Source: Ditylenchus dipsaci (taxonomy: Eukaryota > Nematoda > Chromadorea > Rhabditida > Anguinidae). From it: 64,000 nucleotides of DNA. Location: positions 310,001-374,000 of the forward strand of contig SADC01001324.1 of the NCBI GenBank assembly GCA_004194705.1. Direction: 5' to 3'. Below are positions 47,501-59,500 of the stretch, in pieces (the stretch's first letter is position 1; every line of letters begins with the position of its first letter). The notes below the pieces were generated by a model. The model saw nothing but the letters and a program-made list of their open reading frames with translations. It was not told the DNA's origin and did no database searches. Both the position numbers and the translations under genes were made by a program.

Positions 47501-50500
47501 CGGCCTCGGGAGGGAATTTGGGATCGGGATTGAGGCTTAAAAAAATTCGGGATGGAGATTGACGAGAGACGTAAAAAATGGGGATCCTGATGGAAATTTC
47601 GGGATCGGTTTAATTTCTGGTCTAACTTCCGAAAACCATAGACTCTGGGAAGACATATTGAAACAGTTTGTATAAAACTAAAAGTTACAACTTCAGTCAA
47701 CTCTCGATAAAGTGGGAGCGCTGGGGACGCGGAAAAACCGTACTATACTGAGAGTTGACTGCATGGCGAGGGGTGACTGTCTACCAAAGAAGTTACAATA
47801 AAACGCTCCATATTTTGCTTGTGTCGCAAACTTCGTGAAAAGACCAATATTCCAAATAGCACTCATCATGAATTTTAACTAATATGATAGCAGAAATTGA
47901 AAAGCATTTACGAATAAAAATTACGAATTTATGAAAAAATGTGAATTTTTTTTGAAAATGCTTATCGGGATTTGGCAATTTTCGGGATCGGGATTTTTAA
48001 AATCAATCATGAGGGATTTGGGATTGTGATTTCCCACCGAAATCTTTCGGATAAGGATTCTGATTCGGGAGGATCCCGATCCCGTGCACATCTATAGTTT
48101 GGCTAAGGTGAGGCGAAAAAGCTTTGTCCGTGGACATGAATTGCATGAAAATCGAAGGGAAATAAAATAATCATGAGAAGTTCATTTTGTGGAAGTCACA
48201 ACTCAAGTGGGCTACAACACTAGTATTTTCACTTTTTTACGATTTCACCATTTACACAAACTCTCATTCGTGCGGAAAGTTCAACGGTATTTTGCGAAAA
48301 ATTTTCAGTGGTTTTATAAAACTTATTTATTTATTCCAAACACACGACAAGCTAAAGTAACATAAAACATATTTAAAAGCATTCACCGATATATATTTAC
48401 TTGCATTAAAAAGTATAATAGAAATTAATATCAGCTCTGGTATTTACAATTTTTCTGAGAGACTAACACTTCAATCCTACTACCCGTTAATCATTTAAAA
48501 CCAACCCACGCCTTCTTTAAATAAAATTAAAACAGTGAAAAACAAAATAACTTGAGAGCTCATAGATTACCGTATTCACTCTAATAAACGGGCACCCCTT
48601 TCGTTCACAATCGTGTTCTTGGGATTGAGTTTTCGACACATTTTTTGAAGATTTATAGGCAAGCCACTGCTCATTTTGTAGCCAGTGAGATGAGCTACAA
48701 AACCAGTGGTAACTTGCATGAGAAAAGTCTCCAAAAATGGGTCAAAAACACAATGTCACGAACATGTTTTTGGACAATACTTTTTTCTCCGACTAAAACA
48801 CTTTTTTTTTCCGACTAAAATATTTTTTTTCCGACTAATTTCATTTCCGACTAAAACACTTTTTTCTCCGACTAAAATACTTTTTTTTTCCGACTAATTT
48901 TCTTTTTTCTCCGACTAATTTTAATTCTCGACACGAAATCAACCATTTTTAAAAATTTTGTGTGAAATTCAAGGGTGGGCAAAGACCAGATGGCTGGAGA
49001 TCCACTCCGGAATGGCCAAAGGCCAGAATTATTGGTTTTTGGGGGTTTACTAAAGGGGAGTAAACTTTTGAGAAAAATCGATTGAACGGATCAGATTTCG
49101 GGTCCGATCGGCTAAATCACTCAGAATTCCAGGTTTATGGTGGTTTCGAGTGGTTCAGGGTGGAGTTGTGGGCGATTGAGCCGATCGGACTCGAAATCTG
49201 ATCCGTTCAATCGATTTTTCTCAAAAAGTTTACTCCCCTTTAGTAATGTTTTTTGAATTAGGGGTGCACGTTTATTGGAGTGAATACGGTATGCACCGAG
49301 CTTCTAAATCACATAAGAAATATTAAGACAATACTTGCTCTAAAGTCTAAACCAATTTTCACGTTTTTCCCAAGTTTTTGTTTTTATGTGCAGCCCTGAA
49401 TTTGAGTTATTGAGCGAGTTATCAAACTTCGCTAAATACTTAAAAGTCTGGAGATTTAGGTAAAAGTTTGGGTTTTTAGTTATTCTAATGATTTTTAGTG
49501 ATTTTCACGTTCATGAATCAAATTAACATATTTGAACTCTTTGTAAACATATTTAATTCACTCAACAATAATTACCCAAAAACAAAAAGGACTTCAATTT
49601 AAGCTCTGTAGAACACCCTTGTTTTGTTCACAATTAAAGCGTGTAAAAACAACCCAATATTCCAGCAAATTTATCTCGCAATCACTCCCATCCACCAACA
49701 CAGTCCAAAGTTGAGCAGCAGAGGAGTCAGTGTGGTCAATCCCCTCGCAGCTAAACCACCTCCATTGCTTTTATCCTGCTCTTCATCTACACTCCCAGTT
49801 TCTGGCTCAGAGCCATTCACCGGTTTTTCGCTGACTAATTCCTCATATTCCTCATCATCAGCAAATCTGCCAACCGCTGGTTTGTGCAGTCTAGCATTAT
49901 CAGGTACCGTGAAGGTAGGACTAGTGCTATTATCCTCTATAACACCTTCCCTTCCCGATAGTCATCCTCGCCAAACCTGCTAGGCAATGGGCTCTCCACC
50001 TGCTCATGGCTCAATCTGCTGAATGTTCCATTGATCTTGTCATCTCCAACCTCTTCTTTGAGCTCTTCCTTCATGTGATTTAACCTGTTAAAAGTGCCAT
50101 TGACTTTGTCTTCTCCACCTGACAAGCTGAGAGTAGCATTTGCTTGGTCTAACTGGAAATTGACTAATGGATCTAGTTCGGCTTGCAATCGAGGAGGCAG
50201 AGTAGAAGGCTCAGGGTTGCTAATCACATCATCTGCCACTTGATCAGGGTGCTCAGCCAGTCCTGCGAAGTGCATACGGTCACTGTAGGTGACTAGAAGG
50301 TCCAGAATGACTCCATTTGTCCACCCAAAACCTGACTGAAATTGAGTCAATTAGTAAAAGCAACCGATGCAATTTGGGCGCGTATACTTTTGCAAATCTC
50401 AATTTTCACGTTAATTTTTTTTTGTATAACCCACAAGAAAAATTTAGATATATATAAATGCAAAAAAGTCTCTGGCTCACATTCCGACTACTCAACAATT

Positions 50501-53500
50501 CTATCGTACCTGAACATCATATTCTCCTCCGACACCGGCTTCTGGTTTGGTTCCAATGACATTGTATTTCTCCCACATTTTGCCTCTTGTTCCCATGAAA
50601 ACTAAAGCAAGAAAGTGAATAAAATTATTAATGACATGTTTCACAAATATGCTTACCTCTGTAGTTGCTGAGAACCCATTTTTCGGCTAGCCAAAAAGCT
50701 TTTTGTTGCATGCTGCAATCGATGAATTTAGTAAATTGCTGTGAGTTTTAATAAAGCCAGTACTTACATTGGATTTTCTGAACGTCGAAGTCCTTCGATG
50801 ACCATGTGGTTTAACGGACTCCATCCATTCGGATAGTCCCATCTAAATATAAAGGCATTATTTTTAATATGAAGGTACAGTGGAGTCCCTCTATAACGAC
50901 ACCCTGATGTGGTCACGAGGAATGGCGCTATACAGGACTCAACTGAATAATTTTAGTGGATGAGCCGAAAGTATAGTGTTGTCTTAAAAGTGTTTGGTTG
51001 AGCTTAATGTGACTACCACTTTGTGATTGGGTTGCAAAAAATTCTGATTTCCATAACTTCCAAAAAATTTGGTGAGTTTAAAAATTCACCTTAATCTTTT
51101 AACAATCACCTATTATTTCTATAAAGCAAGAAACTCACTGTTGTTCGCTGTCCTTGTTCAAACTATAAGTTTAATGGCTTGGTTACAATGGCATGTCGAT
51201 GTCGAAGTCGATGTCGATGTCGAAGCAAAGTGGTTACAGTGACATGTCGATGTCGATGTCTATGTCGATGTCGAAGGTGGTTACAGTGACGTGTCGAAGT
51301 CGATGTCGAAGTCTATGTCGATGTCGATGTCGAAGTAGGCTTTTTAATATAGATTTTGGGAATTCGAAATCGTTCGAATTTTTTTTTCTTCTGCTTCGAC
51401 AAGAGCTAGGTTTTTAACAGTCAAATACAATTATTTTTTACTCATCTGGTGCGGAATTTCATGCGCTATCTTTTGTGCTATAAAATTTTAAAAAAGGCAA
51501 TGAAAAAACGTCTACCGAATTAATTTTTCAGAACTACATCGCATTTTTCTTTGCACTTCGACATGGACTTCGACAGGGACTTCGACATGCCTTTATTTTT
51601 CTAGTCTTTTATGATTTTCAACACCAGAGAGACCGTATGTCCTGAAAGTATATTCTTGTGCAGAATTTCACGCTGAACACGATGGTGGAAAAAAAATTCA
51701 CAAAGAGTCATTGTATGGTGGTCTGTTGCCCTTGTTAACCGACCAAGTAACGATTTTTGCCTATGAAACTTCAAAGAGATAGACCATGCGAACTTTTTAA
51801 GGCTCAAATTGTTTTACCACCTCAAATTATTTTTTATCCCTAAAATTTGAGTTTTGGGCATTTTGGGCCTTAAATTATTTCTTTTGATGTACCGAAGAAT
51901 TTAAAGAAATATTTGCTAAAAAGCACATTTGCTTAAAATAATTTCGCTAAAGACACACTTGGTAAAACAAAATTTTGGTAAAGGCCTTTTCTGATTCCTT
52001 TTGTTTCACAGGTATGATGACAATACGGTATTTTGAAAATGCAGGTACGTGGAATCGAACATGTGACCTTAAACATTTACCCCATCACGTAAACCACTGC
52101 ACTACGAACTCGATTGCATGAAACCCCAAGTGCGTCCTCCCTCCAGTGCAAGTCATTTAAACATTTTCACCTACTTAACCCACTTGGATAGTATCTAAAC
52201 CACGTGTATGGTATTCTTTGTACCCGTAGGGTTCCAACGGCGGTACCCCGAAATTTAAGCGGCATTTTGCATTTTGAAAAATTAAAATTTCTTAAAAATA
52301 AAAAATAAGCCATTTTTCTAACTTTAAATTGTGTGGGGAATTGGGTTTTTTAAGCCCAAAGTTGCGATTTTACACACCCCAACTTCGATACCTGGCGTAG
52401 GTGTCACCTGGCTAGGTGGATGTCTACCTGGATGGCCTAAAAATAAAAAAGTTCAAAAAATCCGTTTTTCTAAACTAAAAAATCTGTGAAGAGTTGGACT
52501 TGTTTAGACCAAAAGTGCGATTTTACCTACCCAACCCTAAATCAAGGGTTGGGTACCACCTGGACAGGTTGATATCCAAGAGTAAAGATAGATTCACCAA
52601 ATGACCTGAAAGGTCAAACGTTAGTCTTTTACATCTAAAATTATGGTAAAAATGAAGTGTGCACCCAGGTGGATTCGAACCAGCAACATCGGCGGTGGAT
52701 AACTAAGTGGTCGTCCACTTGGATCAAAAAACAATTCACGTTTTTCAGGATTTGAAACCTATTTTCTGGACTGATTCGGGCATGCTGAAGATGGTTTGAT
52801 AGGGTAAAATGAAGTTTTCTCGGATATTTTTTGAGTATTGAGCAATAATTGATTTTGGTGAAATCAATTATTGCCCAAAACTCAAAAAATACTCGAGAAA
52901 ACGGCATTTTACTATTATCAAACCATCTTCAGCATGCTCGAATTAATCCAGAAAATAGATTTTGGAACAAGAAAAACGTAAATTTTTTTGCACCAAGTGG
53001 ACGACCACTTGGTTTGGTTGCTTCAGACTGAAAAATTTAAAAAGGTCCGCGAATTTACCGAAGGTTGGATTTATTACGAGTGAATTTACCGGAGGGTGGA
53101 TATCCACCTGACCAGGCGGTACCTATCCAAGCTTTCGGAGACTGGAAGGGTTACCACGTTAAAGTGGGTTAGTTGCTCAGGTTATTTTCTGAAAACATTG
53201 TATGTAGCAGCACAATGCACCACTGATCAGTAAAGAAGATCAAAAATAAGACACAAAAAATCTGAAAAAACTTTGACTTTGACTTTCTGTTTCAAACTTT
53301 TTTGAAACGCCAGTCAAAGTCAAACTCAAGGGCAAAGTCATAGTCAAAGTCATGCGTACACAGCCAAAAGTCAAGGTCAAAGGCAAAGTTGACTTGCAGG
53401 TTGACTTGCAGTCAACTTTCTGTGCGTACACACAAAAACTTTGACTTTGCCCTTGACTTTGACTTGCTCTGCGTACACGAGGCATTATGGGTGCAAAGCC

Positions 53501-56500
53501 TATTTCACACATTTTGCACCGACAATACCAAGAATATTTGGTTGCTTCGCGGCCGAAGACCAGCCCATTACCCATTGCAAGGGATTGGGGTGAAAAAAAA
53601 CTCAAGGGAACCGAAAAGGTAGGCTTAGAAAAAAATACTCTTTGGAGGGGCTTTTACGTTTTGATACTATCCTAGTGGGTTAGGTAGTTAAAAAGATCAA
53701 AATAATGACTTCTTCTTCAAGATAATAAAATAAAAACAATAAAAAAATATATGAAAAATATGGTGTGGTGACCGATTCTCATTATGGTGATCGACATTCC
53801 ATTGTAACCACCTTCGACATCGACATCGACATAGACATCGACATCGACTTCTATTGTAACCACCTTCGACATCGACATGACCATTGTAACCACGGGTAAA
53901 TTATACATATATTTATTGATAAAACCCAATCAATGTCTACCTTGTGGGTATGCCTCCGGCAAAGTTGAACACACCTAATTCATCCATCCTCCGGAAAATA
54001 TTCTCAGACTGAGCCAGGTTGATGGAGTGGTAACACCGTGTGAACAAAGGAGTGGCTACGGAAGCATAGAAGTCAAAGTTGTTCTTGCCGGTTTTCATGT
54101 TGAAGTCATACCAGCCACTCTCCTTCTTGACGTAGAACACTCGCTGGAAGTTGGTCAGGAATTTGTTGTAGCGCTCTTGGTAATGAATCGATTTATCCAT
54201 GTCATCTGCAAAATGGGTCTCATAAACAGTTTTTTGTGAGAGTTGACCAAACATACCGATTTCTGCAAACAAGTATGAGAGAATGTTGAAGTTCCAGCAC
54301 ATGTAGGAGTTCAAGTCCACTGGCACAATTGCAGTTGTTTGGATAGAGGACAGCTTGGTGGAGTCGTTCATCCATCGGCTACTGAAGTCCCATCTAAAAA
54401 CTAAAAATTAGATGGTTTGGCTCTGCAACCCTCATTTTCTATCCCGCCTCAACATATTTTGCAGTCTATTAATATTTGGGTCGTAGCCTTTAGGCCTTTT
54501 TTTCCACTTTTTGGCGTTCTGCCCTATGTTATACTTTAGCCACATAGGCTTTATTTTAAAGCCATTTTGTGGTTCTTAAGACATTTTTTAGTCCCGGCTA
54601 ACGTGCGCTGGCCTACCCTGAGCCTAAGCCTAAGTTAAAAAAATAAGGCCTAAGTGGCTAAAATATAACATAGGGCAGAACGCCAAAAAGTGGAAAAAAA
54701 GGCCCTAACGCCTCTACGCCTTAATATTTTTGCGTTTTTTGTTTTATCATTATCGAAATTACTCACCCAGACTCTGCTGCACTAGCCAAATTCTGCCAGA
54801 CCTGTCTCTGTTCAGCTACTTTAGTCATTTGTTTAGTCAGGGCTACGTCTTCACGGTAGGACTCTGGTCTAAAAGTAACACAAGTCAAATCTCTGAGCGC
54901 TATATCAAACACCAACCTAGGCACATTGCTCTCTGTTCTATATTGGTACAAGTCATGTCCTTTTCCGTTCTTCCACACCTTTACCATCCTTTTAGTGTCC
55001 CAGAAATGTAACTCCTTCAAAAAAATTTACAGTTTAGTTTGTAACTTTTCGCAAAAAAAGAAATCTTCGAACCTTTTCTAGTGTGGGCAATATTTGTTGA
55101 ATAAATTCGATGTCATGAGTTGCCTCGTAGTACTCATAAGCCATTGAAGTGAGCATTGGTGGCTGGGAACGCCTCAAATAGTAGACTCTACCTCCGTTTG
55201 GCACAAATCCGTATTTGTTAACCATATGTACAAAGTTTTCAATCATGTTGCGCGAGGCATTGTGCATTCCTGCAAAGAAAGCTTTGAATTATTGATTTTT
55301 ATCTGGATTATACCTGAGACAAGCAATCCCTTGATGACCCAGTAGGCATCCCAGTCTATAAACACAAACTATTTTTTAGCAAAGTTACAAAATATAAACA
55401 CTGTATTTAGGCTTACAGTAAAATTCCCTGAATCTTCCGCCTGAAAGCAATTATAATTTTAGAAAATGTGTAAGATGAAGCGTTGAAGTTCATACCAGGA
55501 ATGACAAATGGTTTAGGCACATAGAGCAGAGAGTAGCGGTCTGGATGAGCCTCCACCTAAGTAGATGACATTAGAAAAAATTTCGAATCCTCCACAGTTT
55601 GGGTTGAAAGGTAATAGGATGCAATTTTATAATTTTTGTAAGATGAAAATTATAAGTTCTTTACAGTCAAACCTCGATTTAACGACACCCTACGACCGGT
55701 TACCGGATGTCGTTAAATCGAGAGTTGACTGTATTTACTTTTTTACTCGGGCAGAAAGCGGGTGAGTACCCAACCTGTTAGGATGCCAAGCGAAAATTAC
55801 TAGACTGTCTGCCCAGGCCCGAAAAAGCCAGGGAATTAAGTTGAGCCAAATTACCCGCTACCCTACTTTCCACCCTTGATTGCTCACATTAGGATTTATT
55901 TGTCGGCACAAATTCTTCCAGATTTTGTTTAAGTCCATTGCCCACTCTTTCAATGTTTTATCTTGTATTTGTTCCAGTTGGGCAGGTCTTTCATTCCAGT
56001 CATTCAAGTAGCAACTAAATAATTTTTTAAGTTTTCGTCTAACAATTCACAGTAACAAACCTTTGCAATTCAGTGCTTTCCTGATCAAAGTTCTCCTCAA
56101 TGAACTTGGTCAGATCGTCTGGGTTGATATCAGCTACTGAGTCAGTTTGATTAGTGGATGGTGGAAATTGTTTGTTAAACTTCTGCAAGATCTCATGAGC
56201 ATCATATTTTAGTGGTTTGTCCACAAAGGTTTTGGAGTCGTTATAGTTGGGGAAGTAGTAGGTCATGGCTGCTTCTAATATTCTGCCTGAGCAGTAGATG
56301 AATGAGTTATTGCTGTTTTCTTCGTCGCACATTTGCACAACCACGTCCTGTAATTACGCAATGTAAAAAGGTTAAATGAGCGTCCTCCAATGAATAATCA
56401 AAATTTGGTCGTGGGTTCGATTCCCACTGGAAGCGCACATTTTTTTCGACTTTTACTGTAAGAGTGAGAGTGTCTATGATAATTCGAAGTGAAGAATTTT

Positions 56501-59500
56501 CAGCGAAGAGACAACACAAAAAATCAAATATATTTTTCAATTTCTCTGGCTCACTTACTAAGACATTTGCTGTTATGTGATTACATTTATAGCTGAGCAG
56601 GACTTTGTTACATTTTCAAAAAAAGTTTCCATTGCTGATTTTGAAGTAAAAGACTGGAGTTAGGTATTTTTGGAAAACTTTGTTCAGCTGTGCTAGCCAC
56701 AGTGAATACGTTAAACAGTTGATTTGCCAAACATTATGACTTAACTCTACTTGCATATTACAGTCAAACCTCGATATAACGCCACCCCTTTTTGAAAACA
56801 AGGGGCGTTATATCGAGTTTTGCTTTTTAAATGGCAATAATTTTAGTTTTTAAAAAACGATCGGTAAAGTCGGAATCCTTGCGATATTTGGGACCAGACT
56901 GTAAAAACAGAAGTAAAAAAGCCTTCAAAAAGAGAGGTAAAAAAGCGTCGGACCCTTGGCGGGAACGAACTTTTGGGGTGGCGTTATATCGAGGTGTGAC
57001 TGTACTAGAAAACCATCGAATCTCAGCTTATAAGATACCTGATTTAAAGGTTTCCATAGATGATCATCATCTGGCTTGGTATTAGGCAGAGGATGTGTGG
57101 GGAGTTGAGCAGCAGGTACATCCAACTCATTATTGCTAACTGAGGCTGCCCTCCTCTGCCTTAAGTTATAGGCTGGATGGTTGTGCAGAGAGGTTGTAGA
57201 GACTGTACTAAATAAAAATATGAAGCTGAATATAATTAGTTGGCACATCGGTCTTGATAAATAGGTGGAAGGCAGTAGAGGAGGATTTTTTAGTCCTCCG
57301 GAGAGAAACATTATAGTGGGAGTCGCAGGAGAGAAATACCTGAAAAATTTCGTGAATTTTTTGGGACTGGGTAAGTAATTTGAGAAATGAATGTGAAATA
57401 AGGGAACAAACTGACAAAGAAAATGTTTGAATGGGGGAGTGATTGCATAAACAACCACATGAATTTATGTTTCTTGTTCAAAAAATGTGTGACAGAACAA
57501 AGTTTCTAAATTATGTCATGAATTTGCTGTCTACAATCTTATGAGTGTGATTATTAGTGTAGAAAGCGATAAGTCAACATTTTTGGAAAAAACTCCAAAA
57601 CGTGCAATCTATTTTTTCTAAAATAGCCTCCTAAGGCTTTATGTAAACCCCCGAAAATTGAAAAAATATGACGTTAATCTCCACATTTTTGCGTGTTATG
57701 ACTTCTCGTGAAACAAACTTTTTTTTAATATTACAAAAACTATCTGCTGATTTTTGCCTTCCCAATTAATCAGTATCAAACTTTTTTTACCGTGTTTCCA
57801 CCTTTTCGCGTGTCTCTCCAAATTAAGTTTGCCCTTTTGTCTACCACAACCCCAAATATTTTTTAAGGTTAAACACAATAAAGCGTCATATGTTTTTAGG
57901 ACCCTCATATATTTCAAATCTTTAATATGGTATTTTCTCTATTAAACGCCCCTTTCTAATAAACGCCCCTCTCAAACAACGCACACCCTCCCTGAATGAC
58001 TTATATCTCAGTCCAGAAAAATAATTTTGCAAATCTGTTTTTTTGCGTTTTCTTAGTTATTACAAGTTTACCTTATTCCACTATTAAGATTTTGTGTTTA
58101 CACAATCTTCCTAGAGTGAAAAATTTTATAGCTATTACAATATCAGTCCTCATCTAAGGCTTACCTTGTGAATTATGAATTCGTTCGGCTATAAATTCTA
58201 ACGACATTTCAACAAAAAAAACCGGTCAAAGGATAGTCCTGCATTTCGTTTTCAAGATTTATTAATTAAAATTGAAGATTAATAATTAAAATTAACGGTA
58301 ACCTTTTTTATTGATTAAAATGAAATATTTGAAATATATGAGGTTCCTAAAACATATGAAGCTTTTTTGTGTTTTCGTGCCAATAGAAAAAATTAAAAAA
58401 ACTACGAATATTCAAAAGGGCTCTAGCGAAACTTTTTTGTCGAAAATTTTTCAAACCGAAAACACCATCTTGTTCAGCTCAAAATTCTGCATTAGGAAAC
58501 CTAAAAGTCACGCCCGCGGATTAGAGTGTTAAAACGGTGATGCAAAACATTTCCTCTGAGCGAAAAAACATTCCTTAAAGTGATATGGGGTTCTACTCAA
58601 GGTGAAATAATGCATTTGCTTGATATTTCAAACGCAGTGTGTTTCACACTCATAATGCTGCTCAGGGTTCATAAATGAGCAGTGGCTAAAAATATTCAGT
58701 GAAAACTTCTAAATTGTTTAAGTAAAAAATTGGAATGCAAGACTAAAACCTACACAATTACAATACAGTTTTGCCTGTATCTTTTTACAGCCATTTTCCA
58801 CCCCTATTATGTGGTGCTCAACCTTAAAGTATAGCAAAAAGTGATTGATGAATGGAAAAGCAACACCAAAGCAATGCAAAACACTGGGGATCAAACACTC
58901 ACAAAGGTGTCTCAGAAACTTTTTGCTACAAAATATTAAAGCGAAAATTAGAGGGCAAACATGTGAGTCTCTCACTCCACATCTGATTCACTCCACTAAA
59001 CGAATTTCACAACTGGGAGTCCAACCAACTGTCTTTTAAAGGACAGAGACCAGCACCACAGCCAGGGGAATGCATGTGAACAAGGGAATTCTATTTGGTG
59101 TAATAATCTGCGGGTATAGTTATAAATTTTGCACAGTCAAGTGTCCACTGCATCGACCAATGGGTTGGAACGCTTAATTGCCAGAGATACGCAAAACAAT
59201 AATCCTATCATTTTGGGTGTTTCGTACGTAGAAAATTCTAGTAAGGACGCCTGATTTCTTAAAAGTGCAAAGACAAAAAGGAAAATGTTTTTGTTAAAAA
59301 AGTTAACTAACCAGCGATGGTCGAAGAAAGTATGAAAATTTCTTGCGACGCCTATTCAATTACCGACGAAGTATGCGAAATACCACAAGAAAACAATTGT
59401 CAGATTTTTTTAAATCGTGGGTGCAGCTATAGCATCTTAGCCCCAAGCCAATTTCATCACAATTCCAAACCTTTTATCCATAGTACGTAACTCAAAATTT

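Noticed and set aside
47029..47700. 223-residue minus-strand open frame
   Set aside because: It runs antisense through SPTLC1 exons 7-8 and the adjoining repeat, and has no splice or family support.
52040..52115. tRNA gene on the minus strand
   Set aside because: A-box-like TAGTGCAGTGG and B-box GTTCGATTCC are present, but the acceptor ends do not pair. It is more likely a SINE head.
56380..56440. Functional tRNA gene
   Set aside because: Good T-arm but no acceptor, D or anticodon stems can be paired.
57249..57458. Upstream methionines of the trehalase frame as the true start
   Set aside because: The methionine at 57248 gives a clean signal peptide directly. The longer N-terminus has no clear signal, so it is kept only as an alternative.
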